Below are positions 21,280 to 31,369 of a stretch of DNA of 64,000 bases, in pieces. Made by a program: the position numbers and the translations under genes. The notes under the pieces are model-generated. The model saw nothing but the letters and a program-made list of their open reading frames with translations. It did no database searches and was not told the origin of the DNA. Each line of letters begins with the position of its first letter. The first letter of the stretch is position 1. Source of the DNA: Euborellia annulipes. Lineage: Eukaryota > Arthropoda > Insecta > Dermaptera > Anisolabididae. The stretch lies in assembly GCA_023213315.1 (NCBI GenBank), contig JAKCPI010014221.1:1-64000 (forward strand), given 5' to 3'.

Positions 21280-21785
21280 GAGCACAAAATATTGCTGGAA
21301 TGTTGCAGGAATCTTTCTATCTTACAACATTGTGGCAATATCGCAGCAATATTTTTTTGGAATGTTGCAAATAAAATATTGCTGGAACATTATTATAATA
21401 TTAAAAAAAAATTTTTAGAACAAATTTTCCTAAAATTTTTTGTAATATTATAGAAATAATCCAGCAATATTTTTTTGCAATATTGCAAATATAATATTGG
21501 TGAAATATTATTGTAATATTGAAAAAAAATTTTCAATATTCGGTTCAACAAATTTTTTTGAAATATTGTGATAATATTCCAGCAATATTTTATTTGCAAC
21601 ATTCCAAAAAAATATTACTGGTATATTACTGTAACATTGCAAAGAAATTTTGAATCGGATTATAACAAAAATTTTTTACATTATTATAATAATATTACAG
21701 CAATATTTTATTTGAAATATTGCAAAAAAAATATTGCTGGAATATTTTCACAATATTTCAAAAAAATTTTGTAATAATTTGATTT
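21280..21785. repeat. CAATATT-rich imperfect repeats
   Basis: AATATTGC, CAGCAATATT and TTGCAATATTGCAAAT words recur in both orientations roughly every 60-110 bp. They continue after the LTR element at 22508-22570. No coding frame is convincing. Confidence 0.65.
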
Positions 21786-21789
21786 CATT

Positions 21790-22503
21790 TGACACGTCAA
21801 AGAATACACAGCTGGAGGGGGACGCTTTGTTTTTGTTGTTAAAGATAAATAAAAAAAGTTGTTGATTTTCCCGTGCAACTATTTTAATTTTAATATTGAC
21901 AAATGGCGCCCAACGTGAAATCGGCATGTGCTGCAAACAAATGCTTAAGACCGGAAAAGGAGACACTGAATATTCGATGTGAAGCGAAATGCAAAAATTG
22001 GTTCCATTTCGAATATTTTGGTTATGAAGAACAAAAGGGCAGTTAATTTGTTTGTGAAAAAAATTGAAACGAGGAGGAAGAAAAAGGAAATGGTAAGTGC
22101 AAATACCGAGGCAATTTTAACATTGGCAAATAGTATAATAATAAAATTTATTATAGGAAGTCATGTCGAAATTCGGGATTGGGGATTTGGTTTGGAGAAG
22201 AAATCTAACCCTAAGTGACGCCGGAGCCAAAAGATGCGCCGGATTATTGCTTAAATGGGTTGGTCCATATGAAGTCACCGACCAATTATCCGATGCAGTA
22301 TTCACAGTGCAAGAGCCGGAAAGAGAATAGATAGGTGCCACATCTCGGGCCTGAAACTGGCAAGCTCAATGAAGAGAGGGAAGAGTTGACACGTCAAAGA
22401 ATACACAGCTGGGGACGTTTGTTTTTGCTGTAACGTTAAAGTGAAATAAAAAAAAGTTGATGATTTTTACTCCCGTGCAACTATTTTAACTTTAATCTTA
22501 ACA
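21790..22503 (+). mobile_element. Internally deleted LTR retrotransposon
   Basis: The LTRs (21790-21901 and 22387-22503) start TGACACGTCAAAG and end in CA. They are flanked by the 4-bp duplication CATT (21786-21789 and 22504-22507). The primer-binding site TGGCGCCCAACGTG follows the left LTR and a purine tract (GAAGAGAGGGAAGAG) precedes the right one. The 485-bp interior keeps only a Cys/His-rich finger (about 21925-22040) and a piece like an integrase C-terminus (about 22190-22330), so it is non-autonomous. A Gypsy-type origin is likely from the 4-bp duplication. Confidence 0.8.
21925..22340 (+). pseudogene. Remnant gag-finger and integrase-tail coding pieces
   Basis: One frame near 21925-22040 reads KCLRPEKETLNIRCEAKC and then NWFHF, which has the cysteine and histidine spacing of a PHD-like finger. 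A second frame near 22195-22330 reads TLSDAGAKRCAG and KWVGPYEV, the motif of the retroviral-type integrase C-terminal domain that binds DNA. The two pieces are in different frames with stops between them, so no functional polyprotein is made. Confidence 0.55.
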
Positions 22504-22721
22504 CATTAAATAAATTGCTATATTGTAGAAATATTACAGGAATATTTTTTGCAATATTGTAAATAAAATATATATTTATAATATCAGCGACATTAGGTTT
22601 TGAGTTAGGATCCTACCTCAAATGTATTTCTTTTTCACGCATGTCGTGATATTATTATATTATATATATATATATAGAATATTGCCACAATTTATGCCAC
22701 ATATTTACCAATATGGCCAAT

Positions 22722-23057
22722 TTACTCCTGTACTTCATAGGAAAATGGGTCGTTTTGATAACTTACCTACCCCAACACTAAAATAGCCCCCCTATGGGGA
22801 AATACATGGTGTTTCCCCATAGGGAGGCTATTTTAGTGTTGGGGTAGGTAAGTTATCAAAACGACCCATAGGAGAAATGGTTGCCATAGTAACAAATTAT
22901 AAATATTTTCCTATACTTATAAATTTTGCGTCTTGAATTCTAATATATCGGCGGAAACTACCAATGAATATATAGTCGACACGAAAAATCTGGTGTGACA
23001 AGTACAGAACACAACTTTCGAGTACCGGAGGCTGTGCGACAGTCACACCAGATTTTT
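22722..23057 (+). repeat. HER copy, 3' part, interrupted by a palindrome
   Basis: TTACTCCTGTACTTCATAGG is followed by a 125-bp palindrome (22745-22869), then GGAGAAATGGTTGCC, an X-box variant GTTGCCATAGTAAC at 22880, GTCGAC and a 3' hairpin ending 23057. It is the head of the tandem duplication with 23896 onward. Confidence 0.75.
22745..22869. repeat. Perfect short palindrome, about 55-bp arms
   Basis: ATGGGTCGTTTTGATAACTT ... is mirrored to AAGTTATCAAAACGACCCAT with only one or two differences around a short loop near 22805. It lies inside a HER, so it inserted later. The HER at 23880-23900 shows the empty site. Confidence 0.85.
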
Positions 23058-23102
23058 CTAAAAAAATATGGTTAACATTACCAAAGAACACCTTAATTGA
23101 TT

Positions 23103-23277
23103 TTTTTTTTTTTTTAAACATTCACACTTTTTCTCATTCACACTCACACTCACATTCACATTCACACAGTCTTTTCGGCAACTCAGGCCATTTAAGACTT
23201 TTAGACGATAACCGTTGTAATTAATATATATATATTGTGGGTTCAGGCATTTCTATTTTTTCTGGTATCCAAATGGG
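23103..23277 (-). mobile_element. SINE, 5'-truncated
   Basis: Poly-T, CATTCACAC and CAGTCTTTTCGGC, flanked by CCTTAATTGATT (23091-23102 and 23278-23289). It lost the tRNA head. Confidence 0.85.
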
Positions 23278-23313
23278 CCTTAATTGATTGCTCTATCAGG
23301 GTCTTTGTCCCAG

Positions 23314-23444
23314 AATTACCTCCAGAGCTGAGTGGAACATTGGAGCATTTGCTTCCAAGTAAAATGTGGACTACGAAGAATCTTTGGTTTGAGATAAAAA
23401 AATTCTTTTACTTTTGCAATAAAAAGGATCCTAATTTTATATGA
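23314..23444 (+). other. Exon-like ORF, first of three copies
   Basis: After an acceptor-like GTCTTTGTCCCAG the frame reads LPPELSGTLEHLLPSKMW, then TKNLWFEIKK, and ends in TGA at 23442-23444. Copies lie at about 24334-24463 and 53149-53273. The latter two carry an extra 3 bases near the end (KKLDFYF against KKFFYF), keeping the frame. The protein is not recognised. It may be a 3' terminal exon of a host or transposon gene. Confidence 0.35.
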
Positions 23445-23737
23445 GAAAAGCCGAGATTATTTTCTTACAAAAATTTGTAATTATTTATCACATCCATTGA
23501 CAAGTCAAGATCTCTCGTGGAGTGTAGAATTTAAAATTAAAAATTAAAATCCCTTATCTCTCTTTCTCACTCTTTCTAAACAATCCGTCATATTTCCATT
23601 CCCATATCTTAATCTATATTATGTTGATAGATTTTTCAAATTTCTTACAATAAAGATTTGACTCCCTCACTCTCTCTTCGTGGATAATAGTTATTCTATA
23701 TAAATATAATATATTGGGCATCATCAATCATTTTTTG

Positions 23738-24090
23738 TTTTTCAATTTTTCCGATTTTCTCAAAATTCGATCCAACGATTTTGATTAAAATTCAAAAATC
23801 AATTATTTTTTAGATGCTCTTTAAAATGTATATTCTCATTTTGCCATTGAAATCATCTGAAGGCCAATTTACTCCTTTACTTCATAGGGAAAATAGGAGA
23901 AATGGTTGCCATAGTAACAAATTATAAATATAATATTTTCCTATACTTATAAATTTTGCGTCTTGAATTCTAATATATCGGCGGAAACTACCAATGAATA
24001 TATGTCGACACGAAAAATCTGGTGTGACAAGTACAGAACACAACTTTCGAGTACCGAAGGCTGTGCGACAGTCACACCAGATTTTTTCTA
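23738..24090 (+). repeat. HER copy, 3' half
   Basis: Begins inside HER (TTTTCAATTTTTCCGATTTTC), carries X-box variant GTTGCCATAGTAAC near 23904, and ends with the hairpin at about 24088. Confidence 0.75.
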
Positions 24091-24133
24091 AAAAAAATAT
24101 GGTCAACATTACCAAAGAACACCTTAATTGATT

Positions 24134-24294
24134 TTTTTTTTAACATTCACACTTTTTTTCTCATTCACACTCACATTCACACAGTCTTTTCGGCAACTTA
24201 GGCCATTTAAGACTTTTAGACGATAACCGTTGTAATTAATATATACGAGATATTGTGGGTCAGGCATTTCTTTTTTTTCTGGTATCCAAATGGG
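24134..24294 (-). mobile_element. SINE, 5'-truncated, duplicate of 23103-23277
   Basis: Same truncation point and the same CCTTAATTGATT flanks (24122-24133 and 24295-24306) as the copy 1 kb upstream. It is a duplicate, not an independent insertion. Confidence 0.85.
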
Positions 24295-24326
24295 CCTTAA
24301 TTGATTCGCTCTATCAGGGTCTTTGT

Positions 24327-25335
24327 CCCAGAATTACCTCCAGAGCTGAGTGGAACATTGGAGCATTTGCTTCCAAGTAAAATGTGGACTTCGAAGAATC
24401 TTTGGTTTGAGATAAAAAAATTGGACTTTTACTTTTGCAATAAAAAGGATCCTAATATTATATGAGAAAAGCCGAGATTATTTTCTTACAAAAATTTGTA
24501 ATTATTTATCACATCTATTGACAAGTCAAGATCTCTCGTGGAGTGTAGAATTTAAAATAAAAAAAAAAAATTAAAATCCCTTATCTCTCTTTCTCACTCT
24601 TTCTAAACAATCCGTCATATTTCCATTCCCATATCTTAATCTATATTATGTTGATAGATTTTTCAAATTTCTTACAATAAAGATTTGACTCCCTCACTCT
24701 CTCTTCGTGGATAATAGTTATTCTATATAAATATAATATATTGGGCATCATCAATCATTTGTTATATCTAACTATTATTTCCTTTTGAATAATCCATCTA
24801 CCTGGAAAGGGAGGGTCTGTTTTGACACGGGGAAGTCCCTTTGGTCCAGGATATCCTCTTTAGAAGATGATGATAAATGCATGGAGAATATAGGAAGGTG
24901 AAGAAGAATGAATGAGCGAGCGAGTGACCTTGATCATTCCCAACAATCTAATCAATAAATTTACTATTCAATGAATTTTATTTTTACTTTTTCCTAAATA
25001 CTGTATAGGCTTATATGAGAAGATCAGAGTAAAACGACACACTTAGTTAAAATGACATACTTGAAGATTTCTTGACACTAGGAAAATTTCTAGACAAAAA
25101 AAGGGTAATTTCATGATCAACAGTGGATACACTGTTGCCTCTAGTGAGCTGAGCTTGTTGTCTCTCTCAGTGGCTCCACAATGGTCATTACAGTGACAGA
25201 TGTAGTGATAATCCTTTCGCGAGTTTTTTCTATTGCTGATATCCCACAGCACATTTTCTCTTATCTTCGGTAATCAAAAGTTGTGTTATGTGCGACCACT
25301 CACACCAATTTTTGTGTCGATATATATTTAGTACG
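24327..25335. repeat. 1-kb duplicated segment, partner of 53137-54142
   Basis: From TTGTCCCAGAATTACCTCC through the (TCTCTC)-rich part, the GGAAAGGGAGGGTCTG word, to the partial HER 3' hairpin, the two segments are nearly identical. The 5' junction in the second copy is fused to a HER. No recognised gene apart from the exon-like ORF. Confidence 0.9.
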
Positions 25336-26153
25336 ACGCGGGTTCGGACCCCAGGCAGTTCGATGGTTTTATTTAAACCATTTGGATACCAAATAGCTTA
25401 AATAGAAATGCCTGGACACTCACACTCACACACACATTCACACAGTCTTTTCGGCAACTTAGGCCATATAAGACTTTGACGATAACCGTTGTAATATATA
25501 TTATCTATTGTGGGTTCAGGCATTTCTATTTAAGCCATCTGGTATCCAAATGGCTTAAATAAAATCATCGGACTGCCTGGGTCCGAACCCGCGACGTTTG
25601 GTATAGGAGGGAGGCACGCTACCTACTACGCCAAACTCGGGGGCGTGATTTAATTATAAACAGAGAAAAATATTTATTTTTTGTTACTATGGCAACCATT
25701 TCTCCTATCTTTCCTATGACGTACAAGAGTAAAGTGTGCTTCAAAAAATTTTTAGGGCATAATGAGAATATACATTTGATAGAGCATCTAAAAAATAATT
25801 GATTTTTGAATTTTAATCAAAATCGTTGGAGCGAATTTTGAGAAAATCGAAAAAAACTGAAAAAGTACATCAGTAAAGTACTAGTACTCTTTGGCCGATT
25901 TTGTTCAAAAGCTTCGTGTCTCGTGCCAGAGGGGCACCCCGCCTAACTTAAATATAAAATTTCAACTTCCTAGCTTTTTCGTTCTTGAGATATTTTGTTC
26001 ACACACAGACAGACGCGAAAATCACTTTTTTGGATTCAGGGGACCTCAAAACGTGTATATCCATCAAAATCTTGAAATCGAATTTTCGACATGAATCCAA
26101 TACTTTCTCTCTATATATATTAACATATATATATACAGAGGTAGGAGAAAGTA
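25255..26153 (-). repeat. HER copy, interrupted by SINE mosaic
   Basis: The 3' hairpin and GTGTCGATATATATTTAGT (25255-25333) are separated by a SINE mosaic from the rest (25650-26153), which has an X-box on the minus strand near 25684, AGTACTAGTACT and a 5' hairpin ending GGTAGGAGAAAGT. Confidence 0.8.
25334..25647. mobile_element. Two SINE pieces joined tail to tail
   Basis: 25334-25420 is plus-strand SINE body (GCGGGTTCGGACCCCAGGC ... AATGCCTGGAC). 25421-25647 is a minus-strand SINE from ACTCACACTC to the tRNA head. The join has no spacer. A second SINE inserting into the first, with loss, would explain it. Confidence 0.7.
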
Positions 26154-26248
26154 AAAAGACATAGAGATATTATAAAGAGTAAAAACCCCGATATTCTTTT
26201 AAAAACACCCTGTTTATCATTTTTACTTTTTTTTTTTTTTTTTTTTTT

Positions 26249-26390
26249 GTCAATTGTACAAGTAACATAAAATATAAATTTTTTTTAGCACATATTTCAT
26301 AAAAAATTGCTATTAATTATAGCATTTGAAACAATATTCGGTGCTTAAATCAATTTTTAATTTTTTGGCGCTTGACACACTAATGAATGA
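26249..26390 (-). repeat. End fragment of the GTGTGTCAAAGACCA TIR family
   Basis: ACATATTTCATAAAAAATT...CATTTGAAACAATATTCGGTGCTTAA...TTGACACAC, equivalent to 6560-6719. Only one end is present. Confidence 0.65.
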
Positions 26391-26399
26391 GATTTAATA

Positions 26400-26749
26400 A
26401 TGACCAAAAATCAATTCGATATTTTTTATTTGTTGACTGCTATGACCATTAAATCTCTACAATATATAGGCTCTACAGTATATTTATAATATTTAAGAAA
26501 ATACTCAATTATAGGCAGATTCCGTCTCCGTCTTATCGATCGTGAGTGAAATTCTTCTAGGAGAAAACAAAGCTGTTTTGACGTTCTAAGTGCAATAACG
26601 CAGAAAGAGTCAGGAAAGAATGGCATAAAGGAAAGAAAAATGCCAGTCTTACCTCGGATAACTCGTAGCCCTTAAGAACATTTTTTAAATTAAATTGAAT
26701 TTTTATTTATTAAAGTTTTTTCTAAGTTTTACATAACAGTTACCTTAAA
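26400..26749. other. Downstream of the DUF1091-like gene
   Basis: Mostly unique-looking DNA. On the minus strand a short exon pair is possible: ATGTTCTTAAGG... up to a GAG|GTAAGA donor at about 26655, and an acceptor TTTTCTCCTAG near 26559 followed by RISLTIDKTETESAYN and a stop. Too little sequence to claim a gene. Confidence 0.2.
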
Positions 26750-27812
26750 TTATCCTTGTTTATACATTTTTTCTCGATTTATTGTTGCCTCTATATATCC
26801 GTGATAAGATGTTTTATTTTTGTGATACATAAACAATTCAAATCTATAACTGTTACTAGGAATAAATGCAGGTAACTTGTTTGTATCAAAAACAAGAGGT
26901 TCCTTTGTTTGATAGGTACCCTAGAAACAAGAATTATTAGTTGTAGAATTTAATCGCTGGATGGAATTGTAAAATTCAAACCGAGATGAGCATCACTATA
27001 TACAAATCCATCAACATTATTAGGCTTTAACGCAAACTGAAACAATCCATTAAATAATCTGGGTAGGCGGATTTTTGAAAAGTATTTTCTTTCAACGAAA
27101 ATTTTATTATCCGAACAAAATCTTATATTTTATTTAACTCATTTTACTTTCATTATAAACCAATATTTTAAATTTATATTAAATTTTCTTTACTCTAATG
27201 AGACCTGGATAGATTTCTTGCTGAAAAGAATTGATCTCCCTGAATGACACTCATTCCACTTTCCAAAAGATTTCTCAGCCCAGTAACAAAACGAAGGTTT
27301 GGGCGCAGCATTCTGTTATTTGTAATTACGGCCTAGTTTCTCGTTTATTATGGAATTTTATATAAAAAAAAAATCTCACCTTTTTAATCGGACAAGCATC
27401 TGGAAAGCTCAGAGATTTAATAAGAATTGGCATTATCATCTTTTCTTCTAGTAGATATTTACAAAAATTCAATCTCTTAAGTTTCATCAATGACGGGGAC
27501 CATTTACCATTTTTCTTTGTTTTAATAAACAATTCACTCTGAAATTAGATGCGTATTCATTTTTCTTTCTCTTACCCTATATATGAAATATATATAGAGA
27601 GAAAGTATTGTTTTTATTAGAAACTTTAAATTAATTAACGTGTTCACCTCAACGTTATCTTCTTCAGAAATATCAGCGTTTATAGTGCCATTTAGCACAA
27701 GACCTTTTTGTCCATCATCATCCACTATAAATTCCATATGATTTATGTCCCAAACAAGAAGATCATTGTATACGACAGAGTATCTGTTTAACTCTATATC
27801 ATATAGCCTCTC
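26750..27812 (-). CDS. DUF1091 / MD-2-related lipid-recognition-like protein, 3 exons seen
   Basis: Exon a is 27812-27648 (55 codons), exon b 27538-27380 (53), exon c 26920-26750 (56 plus stop), all phase 0. Acceptors are TTTCAG, TTTCAG and TTTCTAG; donors are GTGAAC and GTGAGA. The introns are 109 and 459 bp. The joined frame is open for 164 residues: IELNRY, VLNGTINADIS, NGKWSPSLMK, NFCKYL, FPDACPIKKGTY, KLPAFIPSNSYR, GYIEATINR. The C...CPIKKG.Y...P...YR pattern is the signature of insect DUF1091 proteins, secreted lipid- or pheromone-binding relatives that include the CheA/CheB group. The first exon with a signal peptide is not found. It should lie upstream (higher coordinates), beyond or within the nested PAL element. 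The 109-bp intron contains a lone HER 5' hairpin (about 27565-27612). The family assignment is from memory of motifs; the splice model is by eye. Confidence 0.65.
26921..27379 (-). other. Intron b-c with exon-like open frames
   Basis: Within this intron two minus-strand frames look protein-like. After an acceptor AAATAACAG near 27312 one reads LRPNLRFVTGLRNLLESG up to a stop. Around 27115-26945 another reads LPRLFNGLFQFALKPNNVDG. They may be alternative exons or remnants of an older insertion. Not recognised. Confidence 0.25.
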
Positions 27813-28500
27813 CTGAAATATAAAATACTTGTATTTTGATAGAATAGAAAAAAGTAAAATATTACACTAGTCGACAAAAATGAACTTTTTTTCTTTCACA
27901 AGAATGAAGATATGAAATTCTAGAAGTATTTTTCATGCTGAATTCAAATATCAATTCAGTTTTTCCCCATCAGGCACAGTTTTAGAGATATAGAGCAAAA
28001 TAGATTTTAGTCGAAAATGGGCTCTAAAACGGCTTTTATTTAAAATGTTCAAATTATTTTTAACGCGATACCTCGTCAAATTATGCAGATAGTTAGAATA
28101 CATATAAATTTTAAGTTTCATCCCAATCGGAGGTCATTTAGACGTGCCGCAAACGGCTTAAAGTTTAGAAAAATCGAAATTTTCAAGATTTTTTTTTGCT
28201 TTGGTCACCCCTAATACAATTTTAGAGATCCCTGAATGAAAAAAACATATATGTACGATATTCTATAGTTCTTTGGCTTTCTAAAAAGCATTCATTCGTA
28301 AAAATCTGTTAATTATTAACGAAATTATTAATAAAAACGTGAGCAAAGAAAATACCCAAGTACATTCACTGGACAAAAAAAATGGACCTCTTGTTCTTTT
28401 AGAAGTATAAAGAAAGATATGAGATTCAAAAAATATTTTTTTAAAATAATATATAATAAAGTTAGGGCCCGTGACCCGATGCTCAGAGAGGATACATTAG
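27533..28500. repeat. Duplicated segment, partner of 19966-21130
   Basis: This is the likely parental copy, because here exon a is followed by exons b and c. Base differences from the partner are few (for example TTGTATACG against TTTTATACG near 27770). Confidence 0.9.
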
Positions 28501-29074
28501 CTTCTCGTGGATAGGGTTCGCTTTTTAATTCATTTGAAGTCCATTTTTTTCGACCAGTGAGTAGGGTTTGGAAAAAACCGGAAAATTTTGAAAACCCGTT
28601 TTTCGGTTTTTTACAGAGTGGAAAACCGGTAAACCGGTTTTAAACCGTTTTTTTTCAACATCTTAAAAATAACCGTTATTAATGAATATATCTTTTGGGG
28701 GTCCAGGTATTCTTATTTAAGCCATTTGGTATCCAAATGGCTTAAATAAAATAGGACTGCCTGCGATCCGAACCCAAGAAAATTATTATTACTAGTATTC
28801 CAATCCAGTGCCTGCTTGAGGATTTGTTTACATTCATAGAATACAAAAAATCCAAAAAATACATAAATATTTCTCCATACATTTCCTATGGGATAAAACG
28901 TAACTTTAGGAATTAATAACTCAAAAAATTGCCCCCGCGCTTGGCGAAGTAGGTAACGTGTCTACCTCCTATACCAAACGTCACGAGTTCGGACCGCAGG
29001 CAGTCCGATGATTTTATTTAAGCCATTTGGATACCAAATGTTTTAAATAGAAATGCCTGGACCCCCAATAGATA

Positions 29075-30168
29075 TCTATATATATAAAAATGAAATGGGA
29101 AAAATGTATGTATGTATGTAAATATGTATGTATATGTTCTATAGAAATCCACAATTTTCAATGAATCCATTTGAAATTAAGTATACATATAGTATATGGC
29201 TCTGGGAGTAACGTAGTAATAATTTGAATCTCTTAAATGTTTTGGAAAATTAATTATAATCAAATTTCTTCAATATGGGAACACAAAATCAACAAATTGG
29301 CTAGAAATTAGAGAGCGTCCTTTATGCTCTGTGGACCAGCTTCCTACCTGACTATCGGCTGGGGGTGGGGGCTACGCAGCAGTTGAAAAACGAAGAGAGG
29401 AAGCAGGTGACTGACCCTTTAAACAGTCATAAACAGACCCTTTTGTGCTGTTCCCAACAGTGGCGGCTCGCCCATAGGGACTCTCGGACGCCGCCCCTCC
29501 TAAAGATTTGAAAAAGTAAAAAATAATTAAACACCCATTCAATTATAATTATACATCTAACTAACCAAAGTGTTTTATCAGTCGCGTACATCGAAAATAT
29601 AGGGAAAAAACAGGCAAAAATAGCGCGAAAAGTGCGTATTTATAGCCGTCGGACGCTGTCCTGAACGCCCCAATCCATCAACATGCAGTTATACGGAGAG
29701 AGGTGTGGTGGGGGCTGCTGGTGCTATGACGCGTGTAAGCTTGAGCCGAATGGGAGCTTTGGGACGCCGTCCGAGCATGCGCAGAGCGAAGCATCAGCTA
29801 GTCGCCGCACAGCGCGCCGGAACGCCGCGGCGTTCCTTAACTTTTTAACCGCATTCTAAGTGTTTAACGAATGTGTGATTGGTATGTAGTGTGATTTAGT
29901 GTGTATGGTTTAGTGTTCTCTTGGGGGCCCCCCAGACCCCCGGTGGTGCGCCCCCCGGGCATTAAACTCACGAGCCGCCACTGGTTCCCAATCGGTACCC
30001 TCGCCTCGCTTGAATATAAGATCCTTCCTTAACATCTTAACACTTGCATTGCAACAAGAAATATCCCAAATCGGGAATAAACTTGCTCGCCGAAGGCGAG
30101 CAAGGGGTCCAGGGGGCGTAGGCCCCTGGCTAGGCGGAAAGCCCGCCGAAGGCGGGCTTTGCGACTAG
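29075..30168 (+). mobile_element. Non-autonomous Helitron, both ends present
   Basis: 5' end A|TCTATATATATAAAAATG. 3' end hairpin AAAGCCCGCC-GAA-GGCGGGCTTT followed by GCGACTAG|T. Insertion between A and T without target duplication, 5'-TC and 3'-CTAG are the Helitron hallmarks. The interior is non-coding and split by a hAT MITE (29458-29983). Excluding that insert and its duplication the element is about 560 bp. Confidence 0.9.
29458..29983. mobile_element. hAT MITE (CAGTGGCGGCTCG ends)
   Basis: CAGTGGCGGCTCG and CGAGCCGCCACTG, flanked by GTTCCCAA (29450-29457 and 29984-29991). 526 bp, noticeably GC-richer than its surroundings, no gene. The Helitron copy at 9957 shows the empty site (about 10332-10340). 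Confidence 0.9.
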
Positions 30169-31369
30169 TTATCATATATAACAGTTTTCATAAAGTCTTA
30201 TATGGCCTAAGTTGCCAAAAAGTCTGTGAATGTGTGTGTGAGTGTGAGTGTGAATGTTAAAAAAATTGTAGGAATTTCGGGACCCGAGTATTTTTCCTGT
30301 AATCTCCATAACGTCCACTATAGGATTACAAAATTTTCTCATTCCAACGGAAAGTTGGTCAAACAGAGCAAGACAGACGGACGGGTGGACAGACAGACAC
30401 TCCGCTATTATTATATATAGATTATTTAAGTATTGAGAAATTCGGCATCTAAGGCCATTTAGACCCTATACCTATTTATTTCAAATGATTGATAGCCAAT
30501 TCAAAAGAAATAAATTTTTCTCGCTTGGGACGGGAAGGGAACTAATGTCTTCTCTCTGAGCCAGGGGTCACGGGCTAATTTATAATTTGAATACAAGTAT
30601 TACTGAAAAAAATATTTAAAAAGAAAAACCGAATTCGGTTTTTTGGGAAAAACTCGGTTTTTCGGTTTTTGAAAATTAGCCAAAAAACCGGTTTACCTGT
30701 TTCGGTTTTCACCGGTGTCCAAACCCTACCAGTGAGTGTACTTGTGTTTTTTCTTTGCTCACGTTTTTGTTAATAATTTCGTTAATAATTAACAGATTTT
30801 TACGAATGAATGCTTTTTAGAAAGCCAAAGAACTATAGAATATCGCACATATATGTTTTTTTCATTCAGGGATCTCTAAAATGGTATTAGGGGTGACCAA
30901 AGCAAAAAAAATCTTGAAAATTTCGATTTTTCTAAACTTTAAGCCGTTTGCGCCACGTCTAAATGACCTCCGATTGGGATGAAACTTAAAATTTATATGT
31001 ATTATAACTATCTGCATAATTTGACGGGGTCTCGCGTTCAAAATAATTTGAACATTCTAAATAAAAGCCGTTTTAGAGCCCATTTTCGACTAAAATCTAT
31101 TTTGCTCTATATCTCTAAAACTGTGCCTGATGGAAAAATTCTAACTACATATCTGAATTCAGAATGAAAAAATGCACTAGGTTCACTAATCAGATTTCTT
31201 GTGAAAAAAACCTTGTCGACTAGTGTTATTAGAGTCCATTGCATCGGAAACTTTCTTGCATAAGGTCGAATAATCCTAATTTTTAGATGTTCTTTGTTGT
31301 TGGGATTCGTATTAAAAATCTAACTTAAGGACCTCCGATGGAAATAGCAGAGAATTAAATTAAAATAAA

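Larger units (their letters stand above)
22870..24762. repeat. Tandem duplication of an ~870-bp block (22870-23735 and 23896-24762)
   Basis: Each block holds, in order, the HER 3' end, the truncated SINE with its CCTTAATTGATT duplication, the exon-like ORF and the CATCATCAATCATT end. The shared SINE insertion proves that block duplication came after SINE insertion. Between the blocks lies HER sequence (about 23738-23895). Confidence 0.9.
28932..30259 (+). mobile_element. SINE split by a Helitron
   Basis: The head (CTTGGCGAAGTAGG, box B GAGTTCGGACC) and body run to 29074 and the tail resumes at 30169 (TTATCATATATAACAG ... GTGAATG). It is flanked by AAAAAATTG (28923-28931 and 30260-30268). The empty site CAATTTTTTGGG at about 36748-36759 in the other hAT copy confirms insertion. 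Confidence 0.9.
28562..30728. mobile_element. hAT-like element with TAGGGTTTGG ends, copy 1
   Basis: TAGGGTTTGGAAAAAACCGG and GGTGTCCAAACCCTA ends, flanked by CCAGTGAG (28554-28561 and 30729-30736), an 8-bp duplication. Subterminal parts are dense in AAACCGGTTT words. It is a minus-orientation relative of 34023-37190. A SINE fragment (28676-28772) is shared by both copies. A second SINE (28932-30259) is only here. No transposase. Confidence 0.85.
27865..31225. mobile_element. PAL element copy 3, split by a hAT
   Basis: CACTAGTCGACAA after TTA (27862-27864) and TTGTCGACTAGTG before TTA (31226-31228). The left arm and centre run to 28561 and the right arm from 30729, with a hAT at 28562-30728 between. 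It lies 5' of exon a on the gene's strand, so probably in an intron. Confidence 0.85.

Noticed and set aside
21393..21774. Ile/Asn/Tyr-rich frames in the CAATATT region
   Set aside because: Low-complexity AT-rich translation on both strands with no conserved motif.
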